The notes: a model not told the origin generated them from the sequence alone. Counted from the stretch's first letter, positions 52,569 to 61,981 are shown. The stretch: DNA of 64,000 nt from Bacillus albus (GCF_001884185.1 NZ_MAOE01000095.1:1-64000), one strand, 5' to 3'. Made by a program: numbers and translations.

Positions 52569-52602
52569 AAAGAGAAGTTGTCGTTTCCAACTTCTCTTCC
52601 TC
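52569..52602 (-). terminator. prfB terminator
   Basis: On the minus strand GAGAAGTTG pairs with CAACTTCTC around a GAAACGA loop and ends in TTTTTG. It lies about 95 bases past prfB. A second hairpin nearer the stop (GCCAACAA / TTGTTGGC, about 52663-52678) has its T-run on the plus strand. Confidence 0.75.
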
Positions 52603-52696
52603 TGTAGTCCATCCTATAGATAAAATAATACTCTTTATATCCTCTATATCCTCAACATGCGCCAACAATTTTGTTGGCTTTTTTTCAATTAGCTTA

Positions 52697-53795
52697 TTAG
52701 ATGCGAGAACGTAAGTAAGCATCAATAAATGGATCAATTTCTCCATCCATTACCGCCTGCACGTTACCAACCTCTGTGTTTGTACGGTGGTCTTTCACAA
52801 GAGAATACGGGTGGAATACGTAAGAACGAATTTGGCTACCCCATCCGATTTCTTTTTGCTCACCGCGAATTTCATCTAACTCCGCTTGTTGTTCTTCTAA
52901 TTTCTTTTGATATAATTTCGCTTTTAACATTTTCATCGCATGCTCACGGTTTTTAATTTGTGAACGCTCTGACTGACATGTTACAACTGTGTTTGTCGGT
53001 GTATGTGTAATACGAACTGCTGAGTCTGTCGTATTAATATGCTGTCCACCTGCACCACTTGCACGGTACGTATCAATTTTTAAGTCTTCTGAACGTATTT
53101 CGATTTCAACTTCATCATTGAACTCAGGAACAACTTCACAAGATACGAACGATGTATGACGGCGACCTGAAGAATCGAATGGTGAAATACGCACTAGACG
53201 ATGTACACCTTTCTCTGCCTTTAAATAACCGTAAGCGTTATGACCTTTAATTAATAAAGTAACACTCTTAATACCAGCTTCATCACCTGGTAAATAGTCA
53301 ACTGTTTCTACTTTAAATCCACGTTTTTCAGCCCAACGTGTGTACATACGTAATAACATAGAACCCCAGTCTTGTGACTCTGTTCCACCAGCACCTGGGT
53401 GTAATTCTAAAATAGCGTTATTTTTATCATAAGGATCGCTTAGTAGTAACTGAAGTTCATACTCATTCATTTCTTGAATTAAACCTTTTACTTCTGATTC
53501 AAGCTCCTCATGTAAATCTTCATCATACTCTTCTTTTAAAAGCTCATGCGTAATTTCTAAATTTTCGAATGTCTCATCTAACTGACGGAACTTTCCAACC
53601 ATATCTTTCAGTGCATTCGCTTCATTAATTACAGCTTGCGCGCCTTGTTGGTCATCCCAAAATCCTGCGCCCATCATTTTCTCTTCTAATTCTGCAATTT
53701 GTTTCTCCTTAGTAGGAAGGTCAAAGAGACCCCCTAAAAGCCGCTAATCTCTTAGCCATTTTCTCTAATTCCTGTCTAATTTCTACTAATTCCAT
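52697..53795 (-). CDS. prfB: Peptide chain release factor 2, with programmed +1 frameshift
   Basis: Terminates translation at UGA and UAA. The gene is in two frames. Codons 1-24 start at ATG 53795 ([20 protein letters not shown]...) and reach an in-frame TGA at 53723-53721. Ribosomes shift +1 on CTTTGAC (53726-53720), helped by the Shine-Dalgarno-like AGGGGG (53735-53730), and continue to 52697, giving 365 aa. The SPF codon-recognition tripeptide ([15 protein letters not shown]) and the GGQ catalytic motif ([12 protein letters not shown]) are intact. The shift provides autoregulation by RF2 level. It is an intact gene and not a pseudogene. Confidence 0.96.
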
Positions 53796-53843
53796 TTCCT
53801 TCACCTCTATGTAATTGCTGTTACTTTCGTATGAAAACAAGGG

Positions 53844-53874
53844 AAACTCTCTCCACTTATGACGGAGAGAGTTT
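53844..53874 (-). terminator. Hairpin between secA and prfB
   Basis: An 11-bp perfect stem (AAACTCTCTCC / GGAGAGAGTTT) with a 9-nt loop. The T-run on the minus strand is weak, so it may only partly end secA transcripts. Confidence 0.65.
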
Positions 53875-53939
53875 AATCCTTCTTAATTATACATTTTTGA
53901 TGTAAAAGTTTGCAAAGTAGCCTAAGCTACCGACCTGTA

Positions 53940-56447
53940 TTACTTCCCAATGCCGCAGCAGTTTTTATATTTTTTACCGCTACCACATTTACATACATCA
54001 TTGCGGCCCACTTGGTCACCTTTTACAACTGGCTTTTTCTTCGCTTCTTCACCATCGCTAGATGGGTGAACAGCTTCACCTTGAACAACTTCTTGACGCT
54101 CTAGGTTTTGTTCAATTTCAGCTTTCATAATGTAACGAGAAATTTCTTCTTCAATAGAAGCAATCATTGATTCGAACATTGCGAATCCTTCCATTTGATA
54201 CTCACGAAGTGGATCAATTTGACCGTAAGCACGTAAATGAATACCTTCACGAAGGTGATCCATCGCATCGATATGCTCTGTCCATTTCGTATCTACAACA
54301 CGGAATACAACAACCTTTTCGAACTCACGCATTTGCTCTTCTGGCATAAGCTTTTCTTTGTCATTGTAACGCTCTATTAATTTCGCGATAATTGGCTCGC
54401 TCATTTCCTCTGGAGCAAGGCGACGTAATTCTTCTTCTTTTACATCTCCTTCTTGCAGAAGGTTTGTATTTAAATAGTCAACAAGACCTTTAATGTTCCA
54501 ATCTTCTTCAATTTCCTCTTGTGTATGAAGTGCAACCGCACGCTCTACTGTAGATTTCATCATACCTTCAATAATGCCGCGTAAGTTCGCAGACTCCATT
54601 ACCTCTTGACGCTGTTTGTAAATAACTTCACGTTGCTGACGAAGTACATCATCGTATTGTAGTAACTGCTTACGTGCATCATAGTTATTTCCTTCTACAC
54701 GTTTTTGCGCAGATTCTACCGCACGAGAAACCATTTTACTTTCGATTGGCTGAGAATCATCCATACCAAGGCGATCCATCATTGCTTTCATATTGTCAGA
54801 ACCGAAGCGGCGCATTAGTTCATCTTCCATTGATAAGTAGAACTGCGTAACACCAGGGTCTCCTTGACGACCAGCACGACCACGTAACTGATTATCAATA
54901 CGACGACTTTCGTGACGCTCTGTACCGATAACTGCTAAACCAACATTTTTAATATCGTCTCCAAGCTTAATATCCGTACCACGACCCGCCATGTTCGTCG
55001 CAATCGTTACCGCACCTTTCATACCAGCTTCTGCAATGATATCTGCTTCACGCGCATGGTTTTTCGCGTTTAAAATGTTATGACGTACGCCTTTACGCGT
55101 TAACATTTTTGAAATAAGTTCTGACGTTTCAATCGCAACTGTACCAACAAGAACAGGTTGTCCTTGTTTATGACGATTTACAATATCCTCAACAACAGCA
55201 TTAAACTTGCCTTCCATTGATTTGAAGATTAAATCAGCACGGTCATCACGAACAATCGGTTTGTTTGTTGGAATTACGATAACATTCATATTGTAAATGT
55301 TACGGAATTCCTCTTCCTCTGTTTTCGCTGTACCAGTCATACCAGATAACTTTTCGTACATACGGAAGTAGTTCTGGAATGTAATTGTCGCAAGCGTCAT
55401 ACTTTCATTTTGAATTTCTACGCCTTCTTTTGCCTCGATAGCTTGGTGTAAACCTTCGCTATAACGACGACCTTTCATAAGACGACCAGTAAATTGGTCT
55501 ACAATTACGATTTCGCCTTCTTGTACAACATAATCTGTATCACGGTGCATAACAACGTGCGCACGAAGTGCCTGATTAATATGATGAAGAAGTGCTACAT
55601 GTTTTAAATCGAATAAGTTTTCAATGTGGAAAGCTTTCTCGGCTTTCGTAATACCATCTTCTGTTAACATTACATTTTTCGTCTTCACATCAAATGAATA
55701 TTCTTTTTCATTTTCTAACGTACGAACGAATGCATTTGCAAACATGTATAGCTCTGTTGATTTTTGAGCTTGTCCAGAAATAATAAGCGGCGTACGCGCT
55801 TCATCGACTAAGATAGAATCGACCTCATCGATAATAGCAAAGTGAAGTGGGCGTTGAACGCACTGCTCTTTATATAAAACCATGTTGTCACGTAAGTAAT
55901 CGAATCCAAGCTCATTATTTGTGCTATACGTAATATCAGCAGCATAAGCTTCTTGTTTTTCTTCGCGTGACATACTGTTTAAGTTAATTCCTACTGTTAA
56001 GCCTAAGAACTCATGAAGTTGTCCCATTTCGTTCGCATCACGTTGTGCTAAATATTCATTGACTGTAACAACGTGAACACCTTTTCCTGTTAAAGCATTT
56101 AAATATACAGGTAATGTAGATGTTAACGTTTTACCTTCACCCGTTTTCATCTCAGAGATATTTCCTTCATGTAAGGCGATACCACCCATTAACTGTACGC
56201 CATACGGACGCATTCCAAGAACACGAGTCGCAGCTTCACGAACAACCGCAAAAGCTTCAGGTAGTAGATCATCTACTGTTTCACCTTTTGTTAGACGTTC
56301 TTTAAATTCAAGCGTCTTTCCTTTTAATTGTTCATCAGTTAAAGGCTTAATAGATGACTCTAATGCATCAATTTGCTCAACTGTCTTCTGCATACGTTTA
56401 ATTTGGCGTTGATTTACATCAAACACCTTTTTTAAAATACCGATCAT
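53940..56447 (-). CDS. secA: Protein translocase ATPase SecA
   Basis: The motor that drives preproteins through SecYEG. The 835-aa protein shows Walker [10 protein letters not shown] (about 102), DEAD-type Walker [16 protein letters not shown], the preprotein cross-linking domain, the second nucleotide fold with [14 protein letters not shown] and [10 protein letters not shown], and the C-terminal zinc site [14 protein letters not shown], which binds SecB-type or ribosomal partners. ATG follows GGAGCG. It lies upstream of prfB as in B. subtilis. The usual upstream neighbour hpf is displaced by the 5-kb cassette. Confidence 0.97.
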   Translation of the reverse strand: MIGILKKVFDVNQRQIKRMQKTVEQIDALESSIKPLTDEQLKGKTLEFKERLTKGETVDDLLPEAFAVVREAATRVLGMRPYGVQLMGGIALHEGNISEMKTGEGKTLTSTLPVYLNALTGKGVHVVTVNEYLAQRDANEMGQLHEFLGLTVGINLNSMSREEKQEAYAADITYSTNNELGFDYLRDNMVLYKEQCVQRPLHFAIIDEVDSILVDEARTPLIISGQAQKSTELYMFANAFVRTLENEKEYSFDVKTKNVMLTEDGITKAEKAFHIENLFDLKHVALLHHINQALRAHVVMHRDTDYVVQEGEIVIVDQFTGRLMKGRRYSEGLHQAIEAKEGVEIQNESMTLATITFQNYFRMYEKLSGMTGTAKTEEEEFRNIYNMNVIVIPTNKPIVRDDRADLIFKSMEGKFNAVVEDIVNRHKQGQPVLVGTVAIETSELISKMLTRKGVRHNILNAKNHAREADIIAEAGMKGAVTIATNMAGRGTDIKLGDDIKNVGLAVIGTERHESRRIDNQLRGRAGRQGDPGVTQFYLSMEDELMRRFGSDNMKAMMDRLGMDDSQPIESKMVSRAVESAQKRVEGNNYDARKQLLQYDDVLRQQREVIYKQRQEVMESANLRGIIEGMMKSTVERAVALHTQEEIEEDWNIKGLVDYLNTNLLQEGDVKEEELRRLAPEEMSEPIIAKLIERYNDKEKLMPEEQMREFEKVVVFRVVDTKWTEHIDAMDHLREGIHLRAYGQIDPLREYQMEGFAMFESMIASIEEEISRYIMKAEIEQNLERQEVVQGEAVHPSSDGEEAKKKPVVKGDQVGRNDVCKCGSGKKYKNCCGIGK

Positions 56448-56752
56448 AGGAAATACGCTCCTCTTTTTATTAAAATAAAACTTCCGATTGTTTTTTCTTT
56501 TTCTCTATTACAATCAGTCGTTATAAAAATCAAATGTATGTTATGCCAATTTTTCTCCTAATTAAAAAACTAAAATGTATATACCTAATGATAATTGTAA
56601 CACTTGTCTTATAACTATGACAACAATCGGCCGAATGTCAGGTCTTATATTCAGAAAAAGTTTTCATTTCATTTGTTATGTTTCTTTTCTCTGTATGATT
56701 ATTTCAAGTTCACGTTACAAATTTCGTATTAAATCTAAATCGATAATTACAA
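56448..56752. other. Intergenic region upstream of secA
   Basis: About 300 bases, AT-rich, presumed to hold the secA promoter. I see no ORF with a credible start and no riboswitch-like fold apart from the hairpin that begins at 56753. Confidence 0.5.
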
Positions 56753-56817
56753 AAAGCCGGAGATTTCGTCAGTGCAGCATCCATAGATACTTACACCAGC
56801 GCAAAACCTCCGACTTT
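56753..56817 (-). terminator. Long structured terminator at the end of the ABC cassette
   Basis: On the minus strand a 10-bp closing stem (AAAGTCGGAG / CTCCGGCTTT, followed by TT) encloses a second hairpin GTGT-AGTATC / GATGCT-GCAC. The T-G mismatches all become G-U pairs only on the minus-strand RNA, which shows the transcribed strand. It lies about 85 bases past the last cassette gene. Confidence 0.65.
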
Positions 56818-56899
56818 AAAAGATAATATTATGTTGCAAAATCTACTCAACCACAGCACTCCAAAAGCACACTTAAAATATATCTGTATCAATCACGCA

Positions 56900-57466
56900 T
56901 TAATTTATTGGTATTTCTAATTCATGATATTTCCCTTTCTTATCCTTCATAAAAGAAATGAATTTCACTTTAGTTGATTCATTTGAAAAGTTTTTATAAT
57001 TTTTATAAAGGTCATCTCCTATAAAATAATTTGTCCCTATATATCCTCGCACTGTTTTACCAGCAGGTATTACAGGATCAAACTGATATTTTTTAGGTAA
57101 TTCTATTGAATACGGGATTGCATTATAAAACTCGCCTATTTTAGAATAAAACATTGTATTGGAAATAGACTGATTACTAAGCAAATTAATATCCTGATTT
57201 GTTGTATTTGTAATATCTAAAGGTAAAACATATGTCATTACTTCACGGTCTTCATAAGGATCATATGTTTTTATTGGTTCAAGAGGATCAAGCGGATGAA
57301 ACGTAACTCCTTTTCTATCTTCAAAAGTGCTATTAGATAAAAACTCATCGTTTACCACTTTATAAGATTCATTATTTTGATTTAATATTTTAAATCTAAA
57401 TAAACTAGCAAATATACATAACAACACACACAGCCCAATAATTATTAAGATATATTTTCTTGTCAC
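56900..57466 (-). CDS. Membrane-anchored extracellular protein, last gene of the ABC cassette
   Basis: A 188-aa protein of no recognised family. One N-terminal membrane helix (about 4-23, RKYILIIIGLCVLLCIFASLF) is followed by an extracellular domain of about 160 residues, probably beta-rich. Features are PLDPLEPIKTYDPYEDREVMTYVLPLDITNTTNQDINLLSN and PVIPAGKTVRGYIGTNYF, reminiscent in style of DUF4352-like telokin domains. There is no lipobox. It starts two bases after the ATPase gene. A sensor, immunity or chaperone role in the cassette is inferred from position only. Confidence 0.7.
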   Translation of the reverse strand: MTRKYILIIIGLCVLLCIFASLFRFKILNQNNESYKVVNDEFLSNSTFEDRKGVTFHPLDPLEPIKTYDPYEDREVMTYVLPLDITNTTNQDINLLSNQSISNTMFYSKIGEFYNAIPYSIELPKKYQFDPVIPAGKTVRGYIGTNYFIGDDLYKNYKNFSNESTKVKFISFMKDKKGKYHELEIPIN

Positions 57467-57468
57467 TC

Positions 57469-58107
57469 TTAATCTACCAACTTTCCATTATTAACATGTA
57501 CAATACGATCTACTATTTCATTATCTAGAACATGCACACCATGACTGGCTACAATAATAGTCGTTCCTTTAGATTTTTCTACTTTCAAAATATCCAAAAC
57601 ATCTTTTATCCCATCACTATCTAAAGCATTAGTAGGCTCGTCTAATAACAATAATTTTGGTTGTTCCATTAAAGCTTGCGCTATCCCTAAACGTTGTTTC
57701 ATACCTAAAGAATATCTTTTATACTTTCTCTTATCTGTTTTATCAAGCCCAACTCTTTGAATAATATTATAAATTTCCTCATCAGAAATTTTATTGTTAA
57801 TTGATGATAAAAATTTCAAGTTCTGAAAACCAGTATACCCTGGAATAAAACTTGGATATTCAATCAATATCCCCATAGAATCAGGGAATTGCTTTTGTTT
57901 TCCAATTATTTTATTATCTACATAAACAAATCCAGAATTCAAACGCATTAATCCTGATATAGCGCGTAAAATCATCGTTTTACCAGAACCATTATGCCCC
58001 TTCAAAACTAAAAATTCTCCTTTTTTTACTGACGAACTAATATTATCTAACACAATATTTCCTTTTAATCTTTTCGTCATACATTCACATTTAATATAAT
58101 TGTCCAT
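57469..58107 (-). CDS. ABC transporter ATP-binding protein of the cassette
   Basis: A 212-aa stand-alone ABC ATPase. It shows Walker A LKGHNGSGKTMI (about 36-47), Q-loop region MGILIEYPSFIPGYTGFQNL, signature YSLGMKQRLGIAQALM, Walker B PKLLLLDEPTNALD and H-loop VASHGVHVLD. The GMKQRLGIA signature is typical of BcrA/NatA and lantibiotic-immunity (LanF) ATPases that work with separate ABC-2 permeases. It is the only ATPase in the operon and must serve the three membrane proteins encoded upstream. Base composition is clearly more AT-rich than in core genes. Confidence 0.92.
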   Translation of the reverse strand: MDNYIKCECMTKRLKGNIVLDNISSSVKKGEFLVLKGHNGSGKTMILRAISGLMRLNSGFVYVDNKIIGKQKQFPDSMGILIEYPSFIPGYTGFQNLKFLSSINNKISDEEIYNIIQRVGLDKTDKRKYKRYSLGMKQRLGIAQALMEQPKLLLLDEPTNALDSDGIKDVLDILKVEKSKGTTIIVASHGVHVLDNEIVDRIVHVNNGKLVD

Positions 58108-58110
58108 AAA

Positions 58111-58938
58111 TTATTCACCTATCACATCTAGTTTTTTTAAACAAAAACTACCTAACAAAATCATTACAACAACAATTACTACTCCGATTAAAAGTAACTC
58201 ATGCCATTGAATAGATTGATTATTACCTAAAGTCAATTGAATTGAACTGTGATCAACAAAATACCAACGATTTGGCATAACAAAAGAGCCTAAAAAATAA
58301 ATACTATGAAAGAAAATAGACAAAAATAGGTACATCAACATCAGTATAAAAACAATAGTTATCGGTATATAAAGCGTTAAAAACTCAAAAATTAAAGCTA
58401 ATAAAAAGCTTATAATTATTTGAATTAGCATAGTACCTACTATCTTATAAGAAAATTGACTATATACATTTGAAAAAGAATGCTCGCCAAAAGTAAACAA
58501 ATAATAAACAGTAAACCAAATCAAATACATAACAACCCAAATAATAATTATGTAAAAAAACAAAGATAGTATTTTCGTTAACCAAAGAAAATACTTCTTC
58601 TTAATACGAGGAAACAAATAAACACCATTCTGTTGAATATCCGAAAAAGCAAACTTCCCTACTAGCAACAAAGGAGTAATTTGAAAGAATATCCAATAAA
58701 AAGGAATAGAAAACCGCCCCTCCTTATAAAAATAAGATAAATCCACAAAGTCTACTCCACGAAAAAACCGATAAAAGGTAACATCCACTAATACAGGTTC
58801 TTTACCATTAATAAGAGACTGATTGTATAAAAAAGTAACTATAATCATAGCGTAAATTAAGAATAAAAAAGCCATTATCTTAATTCCATCTCTAAACCTT
58901 ACATGTAAATCTCTTTTTAACAAATAATATAAAATCAT
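58111..58938 (-). CDS. ABC-2-type membrane protein III of the cassette
   Basis: A 275-aa polytopic protein with six or seven hydrophobic helices (about 20-40, 85-105, 122-155, 170-215 and 245-270). It begins MILYYLLKRDLHVRFRDGIK, the short amphipathic entry helix common to ABC-2 permeases. There are no family-level motifs I can name. It starts eight bases after the second permease gene and ends three bases before the ATPase gene. Function as a permease subunit is inferred from topology and context. Confidence 0.8.
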   Translation of the reverse strand: MILYYLLKRDLHVRFRDGIKIMAFLFLIYAMIIVTFLYNQSLINGKEPVLVDVTFYRFFRGVDFVDLSYFYKEGRFSIPFYWIFFQITPLLLVGKFAFSDIQQNGVYLFPRIKKKYFLWLTKILSLFFYIIIIWVVMYLIWFTVYYLFTFGEHSFSNVYSQFSYKIVGTMLIQIIISFLLALIFEFLTLYIPITIVFILMLMYLFLSIFFHSIYFLGSFVMPNRWYFVDHSSIQLTLGNNQSIQWHELLLIGVVIVVVMILLGSFCLKKLDVIGE

Positions 58939-58946
58939 AATGTAAA

Positions 58947-59642
58947 CTAGATCACCTCTGTCTCATCATTCATAGCAACATAACTTTTTTTAGCTAAAAT
59001 CCATACACTTATAAAAAAGATAGAAAAACCTCCAAATAAACGTATAAATAAACCAGTCGCATCTTCAAACACATTTATATAAAAAACATTTGTAAATAAA
59101 AATCCATGTAATATAAATCTATCTAGTAAAACGGCAGTAATCATACATATTATTACAAGTAAACTAGGTAAAAATAATTGCAACAAAGCACATATCGTAC
59201 ATATAAAAATAGTCGCAAATAATTGAACGCAAAATAATAATGGGTAATTTACAGAAATACTATTTACAGCCATCATGTTTGACATCAAAAATAACTGAAA
59301 AATCATACTCCCAGCGAAAAAACAAACAAAAACGAATAGTTTCAAATAATATATAGACACTAATTTCAATGCATTATTCACTCGGTAAACTACATAAATA
59401 CTAAAAAAATTCGACATAGAATATACAGAAAAAATGATGGTCAAAGGAATAAATATAGTCGACAAATTATAGAAAGACATAACCTTATACAAAGTTTCCA
59501 ATTCATTCGTTTTTTCTTTTACAATTGCATGTTCAAAATAATTGAACATGCAAACAATGATACTAACATTAAGTAAAAAGAGAATACTGAACCAAATATA
59601 TTTCATCCTTATAGTTTCTTTCATTACACTATAAAAGAACAT
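58947..59642 (-). CDS. ABC-2-type membrane protein II of the cassette
   Basis: A 231-aa protein with six membrane helices (about 14-34, 53-72, 90-115, 128-153, 157-178 and 200-220). It has the entry sequence MFFYSVMKETIRMKYIWFS. The ATG follows GGGGGAGTAGG and lies inside the end of the upstream permease gene (14-bp overlap), so translation is coupled. It is not obviously homologous to permeases I and III. It lacks catalytic motifs. A transport role is inferred. Confidence 0.8.
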   Translation of the reverse strand: MFFYSVMKETIRMKYIWFSILFLLNVSIIVCMFNYFEHAIVKEKTNELETLYKVMSFYNLSTIFIPLTIIFSVYSMSNFFSIYVVYRVNNALKLVSIYYLKLFVFVCFFAGSMIFQLFLMSNMMAVNSISVNYPLLFCVQLFATIFICTICALLQLFLPSLLVIICMITAVLLDRFILHGFLFTNVFYINVFEDATGLFIRLFGGFSIFFISVWILAKKSYVAMNDETEVI

Positions 59643-60417
59643 GCTTCCTACTCCCCCGTAAATAAAGAACTACAGAACAAAACCAAATACATAACAGCAC
59701 ACTAAAAAAAATTTGTAATTCAAAAAAGCCTAAATCTTTAATTAAATAATCTTTAGGATTAAGAATCCCCTTTCCAATACCAAGCCAAAAAATATGTAAA
59801 ATAAATGGAACTAAATAAATAAAATAAACTCGTTTTATAAAAAACGAAACTGATAAAGCCAAACTTGAAAAAACCGCACCGTATAAACCATTTAAAAATA
59901 CATACATAAGAAAATATAAAGTAGGATACTCATAATAAACCGTATTAAATTGAGCTGTTGGTGAAACAGTAGCGGCCATATAATTTAATATTGGATGCGG
60001 AGCAACTGTTGGATAAGTCATTACATATAAATAAAAATGAAATAGTAAAGGGGCACTTATAATAAAAAAAGATGCAATAAAATTAATGAAATACAGTAAC
60101 CTAAAATAATGACGTGTTCCCATTTTAGAAATAACAGGATAAATAAATCCATAATTTTTATCAATTCTATAAATCCCTGCTACAGCCATTGCAGAAATCA
60201 TCGGAAATATAAGTAGATAAAATTCACTATAAAACGGCAATCTATTAAAATGTAAAATGTTAGATAAATATGGAGATACCTTTATAATCCCATCATCATT
60301 AAATCCTTTCGTTGTTACTAGCATAGAAATATATTGAGCAATGACAATTACTAACATAATAAATAAAGATAACCAAAACATCCTACCTTTTAAAATCCGA
60401 CCTAAAAAGTAACTCAT
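59629..60417 (-). CDS. ABC-2-type membrane protein I of the cassette
   Basis: A 262-aa protein with six membrane helices (about 14-34, 65-82, 105-130, 165-192, 195-213 and 230-250) after the entry helix MSYFLGRILKGRMF. The second extracellular region contains NYMAATVSPTAQFNTVYYEY. ATG follows GGAGGAGCTATAG. It lies 31 bases downstream of the lipoprotein gene and overlaps the next gene. It is the first of three membrane proteins sharing one ATPase, an unusual stoichiometry. Confidence 0.8.
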   Translation of the reverse strand: MSYFLGRILKGRMFWLSLFIMLVIVIAQYISMLVTTKGFNDDGIIKVSPYLSNILHFNRLPFYSEFYLLIFPMISAMAVAGIYRIDKNYGFIYPVISKMGTRHYFRLLYFINFIASFFIISAPLLFHFYLYVMTYPTVAPHPILNYMAATVSPTAQFNTVYYEYPTLYFLMYVFLNGLYGAVFSSLALSVSFFIKRVYFIYLVPFILHIFWLGIGKGILNPKDYLIKDLGFFELQIFFSVLLCIWFCSVVLYLRGSRKHVLL

Positions 60418-60448
60418 CTATAGCTCCTCCATAAACCATTAATTAAAT

Positions 60449-61018
60449 TTAAACCTTTTTTAATAGGAACAATTGATCCGCAACACCGTAACATTTATTT
60501 TCTTTATTTAACCAGATGTAACGAAAAGAAACATTTGCTCTCTCTCCTTCAAATTTCGGAAACTCAACTTCATACTGATAAATATCATTTGTACCTTTTC
60601 TTTTTACACTCTTAACTTCTTGTTTCCACTCAATTACTTTTCCATCAGTTTGTTCAATCCGCCCCAAAAGATACGTTGGTTTTTTCTTATTCGTAACACC
60701 CGTTAAAAAAACATAATAATTTTCCGGTATAACTCCTGACTTTAACTTTTTATTTGAAAGCTTACTCTCTATTAAACTATCATTTCTATCTATTTGCCCC
60801 TGAAAGAAATCATCACCATTTTCATCTCCCCAAAATACTTGTTCAAAAACAGTATTTTTATTAACTTCTTTCAACTGAATACTTTTCAAATTATCTTTTT
60901 CTGTTAAAGTATCTTCAATATTTACAATAGGTTCATCTACTTTCTTATGGCAAGAAGCTAATAAACAAATAATCAATATAAAACAACAGAATAAAATATA
61001 TTTTGAAATAAGCTTCAT
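60449..61018 (-). CDS. Lipoprotein of the ABC cassette
   Basis: A 189-aa predicted lipoprotein with a Lys start, hydrophobic core YILFCCFILIICLL and lipobox LASC (modified Cys about 23). A mature domain of about 165 residues follows, with FWGDENGDDFFQGQIDRNDS, YYVFLTGVTNKKKPTYLLGRIEQTDGKVIEW and YQYEVEFPKFEGERANVSFRYIWL. No family is recognised. A lipoprotein next to an ABC ATPase and permeases recalls LanI with LanFEG in lantibiotic self-protection; this is analogy and not homology. ATG follows AGGAGGAGCTGTA. Confidence 0.78.
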   Translation of the reverse strand: MKLISKYILFCCFILIICLLASCHKKVDEPIVNIEDTLTEKDNLKSIQLKEVNKNTVFEQVFWGDENGDDFFQGQIDRNDSLIESKLSNKKLKSGVIPENYYVFLTGVTNKKKPTYLLGRIEQTDGKVIEWKQEVKSVKRKGTNDIYQYEVEFPKFEGERANVSFRYIWLNKENKCYGVADQLFLLKKV

Positions 61019-61050
61019 TACAGCTCCTCCTATTTTAAAAATGAAATAGC

Positions 61051-61095
61051 AGAAAAAGTCATATAATCCAGATTAAGAACTAGACGACTTTTTCT
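61051..61095 (-). terminator. Inverted repeat after the secreted-protein gene
   Basis: AGAAAAAGTC and GACTTTTTCT, 25 bases apart, lie between the secreted-protein gene and the lipoprotein gene. It may act as a partial terminator that raises the first gene above the rest. Confidence 0.55.
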
Positions 61096-61135
61096 AACGT
61101 TACAAAATAAATAATTTCAATTTATAATTTCTAAA

Positions 61136-61618
61136 TCAATATTCAGTGTAAGGTCCACTAGGTCTTACACTATCAGGACTCCAAGCAGTAGGATAAGCAT
61201 TATTTTCTCTAGAATAACCACCAAATCTCACAGGTACATTTTTTCCATAGTTTTCATATGAGTAATTTTGGAAAAGATACGTTTTACCTGGTCGCACCGT
61301 TCCTTCATGCTTACCTGACTCACCTGGAACATTTACCCAATCTCTCTTATCTCCATTTTTATTTTTATCCGCTTCTGTCCAAACGTTAAAAGAACCTCCG
61401 CCCTTCTCACTACTCTTCACACGCATATACATAGAAGTAGGTGTCTCTTTAGGACGTGCGTTAGTAAAATCATATGCACTCCAAAGTCTAAAGGTAAATT
61501 CTACATGATCATCCTTTGTATCAGCCTTAGCTGGTTCGGTTAAAGCAAAAGTACTAGCTAAAATACCTAAAGATAAAACAGATCCAAACATAAAAAGACT
61601 TTTTTTCTTAATAATCAC
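61136..61618 (-). CDS. Secreted protein of unknown function, first gene of the ABC cassette
   Basis: A 160-aa precursor with a classical signal peptide (IIKKKSLFMFGSVLSLGIL, cleavage after AKA near residue 33). The mature protein has about 125 residues, no cysteine and many aromatic and glycine residues, suggesting a beta-sandwich: SMYMRVKSSEKGGGSFNVW, VRPGKTYLFQNYSYENYG, VRFGGYSRENN and the end AWSPDSVRPSGPYTEY. It recalls small secreted proteins (such as DUF2712) found next to ABC-2 genes in Bacilli, but the family is not certain. The start is GTG six bases after GGAGGTG. It is the likely cargo or effector of the cassette. Confidence 0.8.
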   Translation of the reverse strand: MIIKKKSLFMFGSVLSLGILASTFALTEPAKADTKDDHVEFTFRLWSAYDFTNARPKETPTSMYMRVKSSEKGGGSFNVWTEADKNKNGDKRDWVNVPGESGKHEGTVRPGKTYLFQNYSYENYGKNVPVRFGGYSRENNAYPTAWSPDSVRPSGPYTEY

Positions 61619-61980
61619 TAAAAGCACCTCCGATAATTTGTAGCATTATATTGATTTTATTTTTTTCACCGAGGGAATAAATTAAATCTATATAACGATA
61701 TATAACAATAACTATTCCTCGATGTACTCTCAATAGAATTCAGAAAACTTAATGTTATATTTATAATTGTAAACATTTTGCCAAATCAATAAAAATAATA
61801 ATACACTCCTAGCAAAGAATTACTTATAGATATAACTACTTACCTATGCCTGTTCCAAATCATAAAGAATAACTCACCTTTCGAATTTTTTATTTCCTCA
61901 TGCTGTTAGTCTAAAAATCACCTCTTAATGAAATGGGCTACTTACAAAGCTTTTTAACCTTGCTGCGAAAAATAACAATA
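61619..61980. other. Regulatory region upstream of the ABC cassette
   Basis: About 360 bases with no ORF. Near the gene lies TATAAT on the minus strand (61645-61650) without a good -35. Further upstream are a direct repeat TATATAAC at 61689-61696 and 61699-61706 (10-bp period) and, around it, an inverted repeat CGAGGGAATA (61670-61679) / TATTCCTCG (61713-61721). The layout suggests an activator-dependent promoter. Beyond about 61740 I see nothing. Confidence 0.5.
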
Positions 61981-61981
61981 T

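Noticed and set aside
52516-52746. A 76-codon minus-strand frame overlapping the 3' end of prfB
   Set aside because: It runs through the prfB terminator region in another frame, has no credible ribosome site and no recognisable features.
52697-53723. prfB as a truncated gene or pseudogene
   Set aside because: The in-frame TGA lies in the canonical CTTTGAC frameshift site with an AGGGGG stimulator, and the rest is intact.
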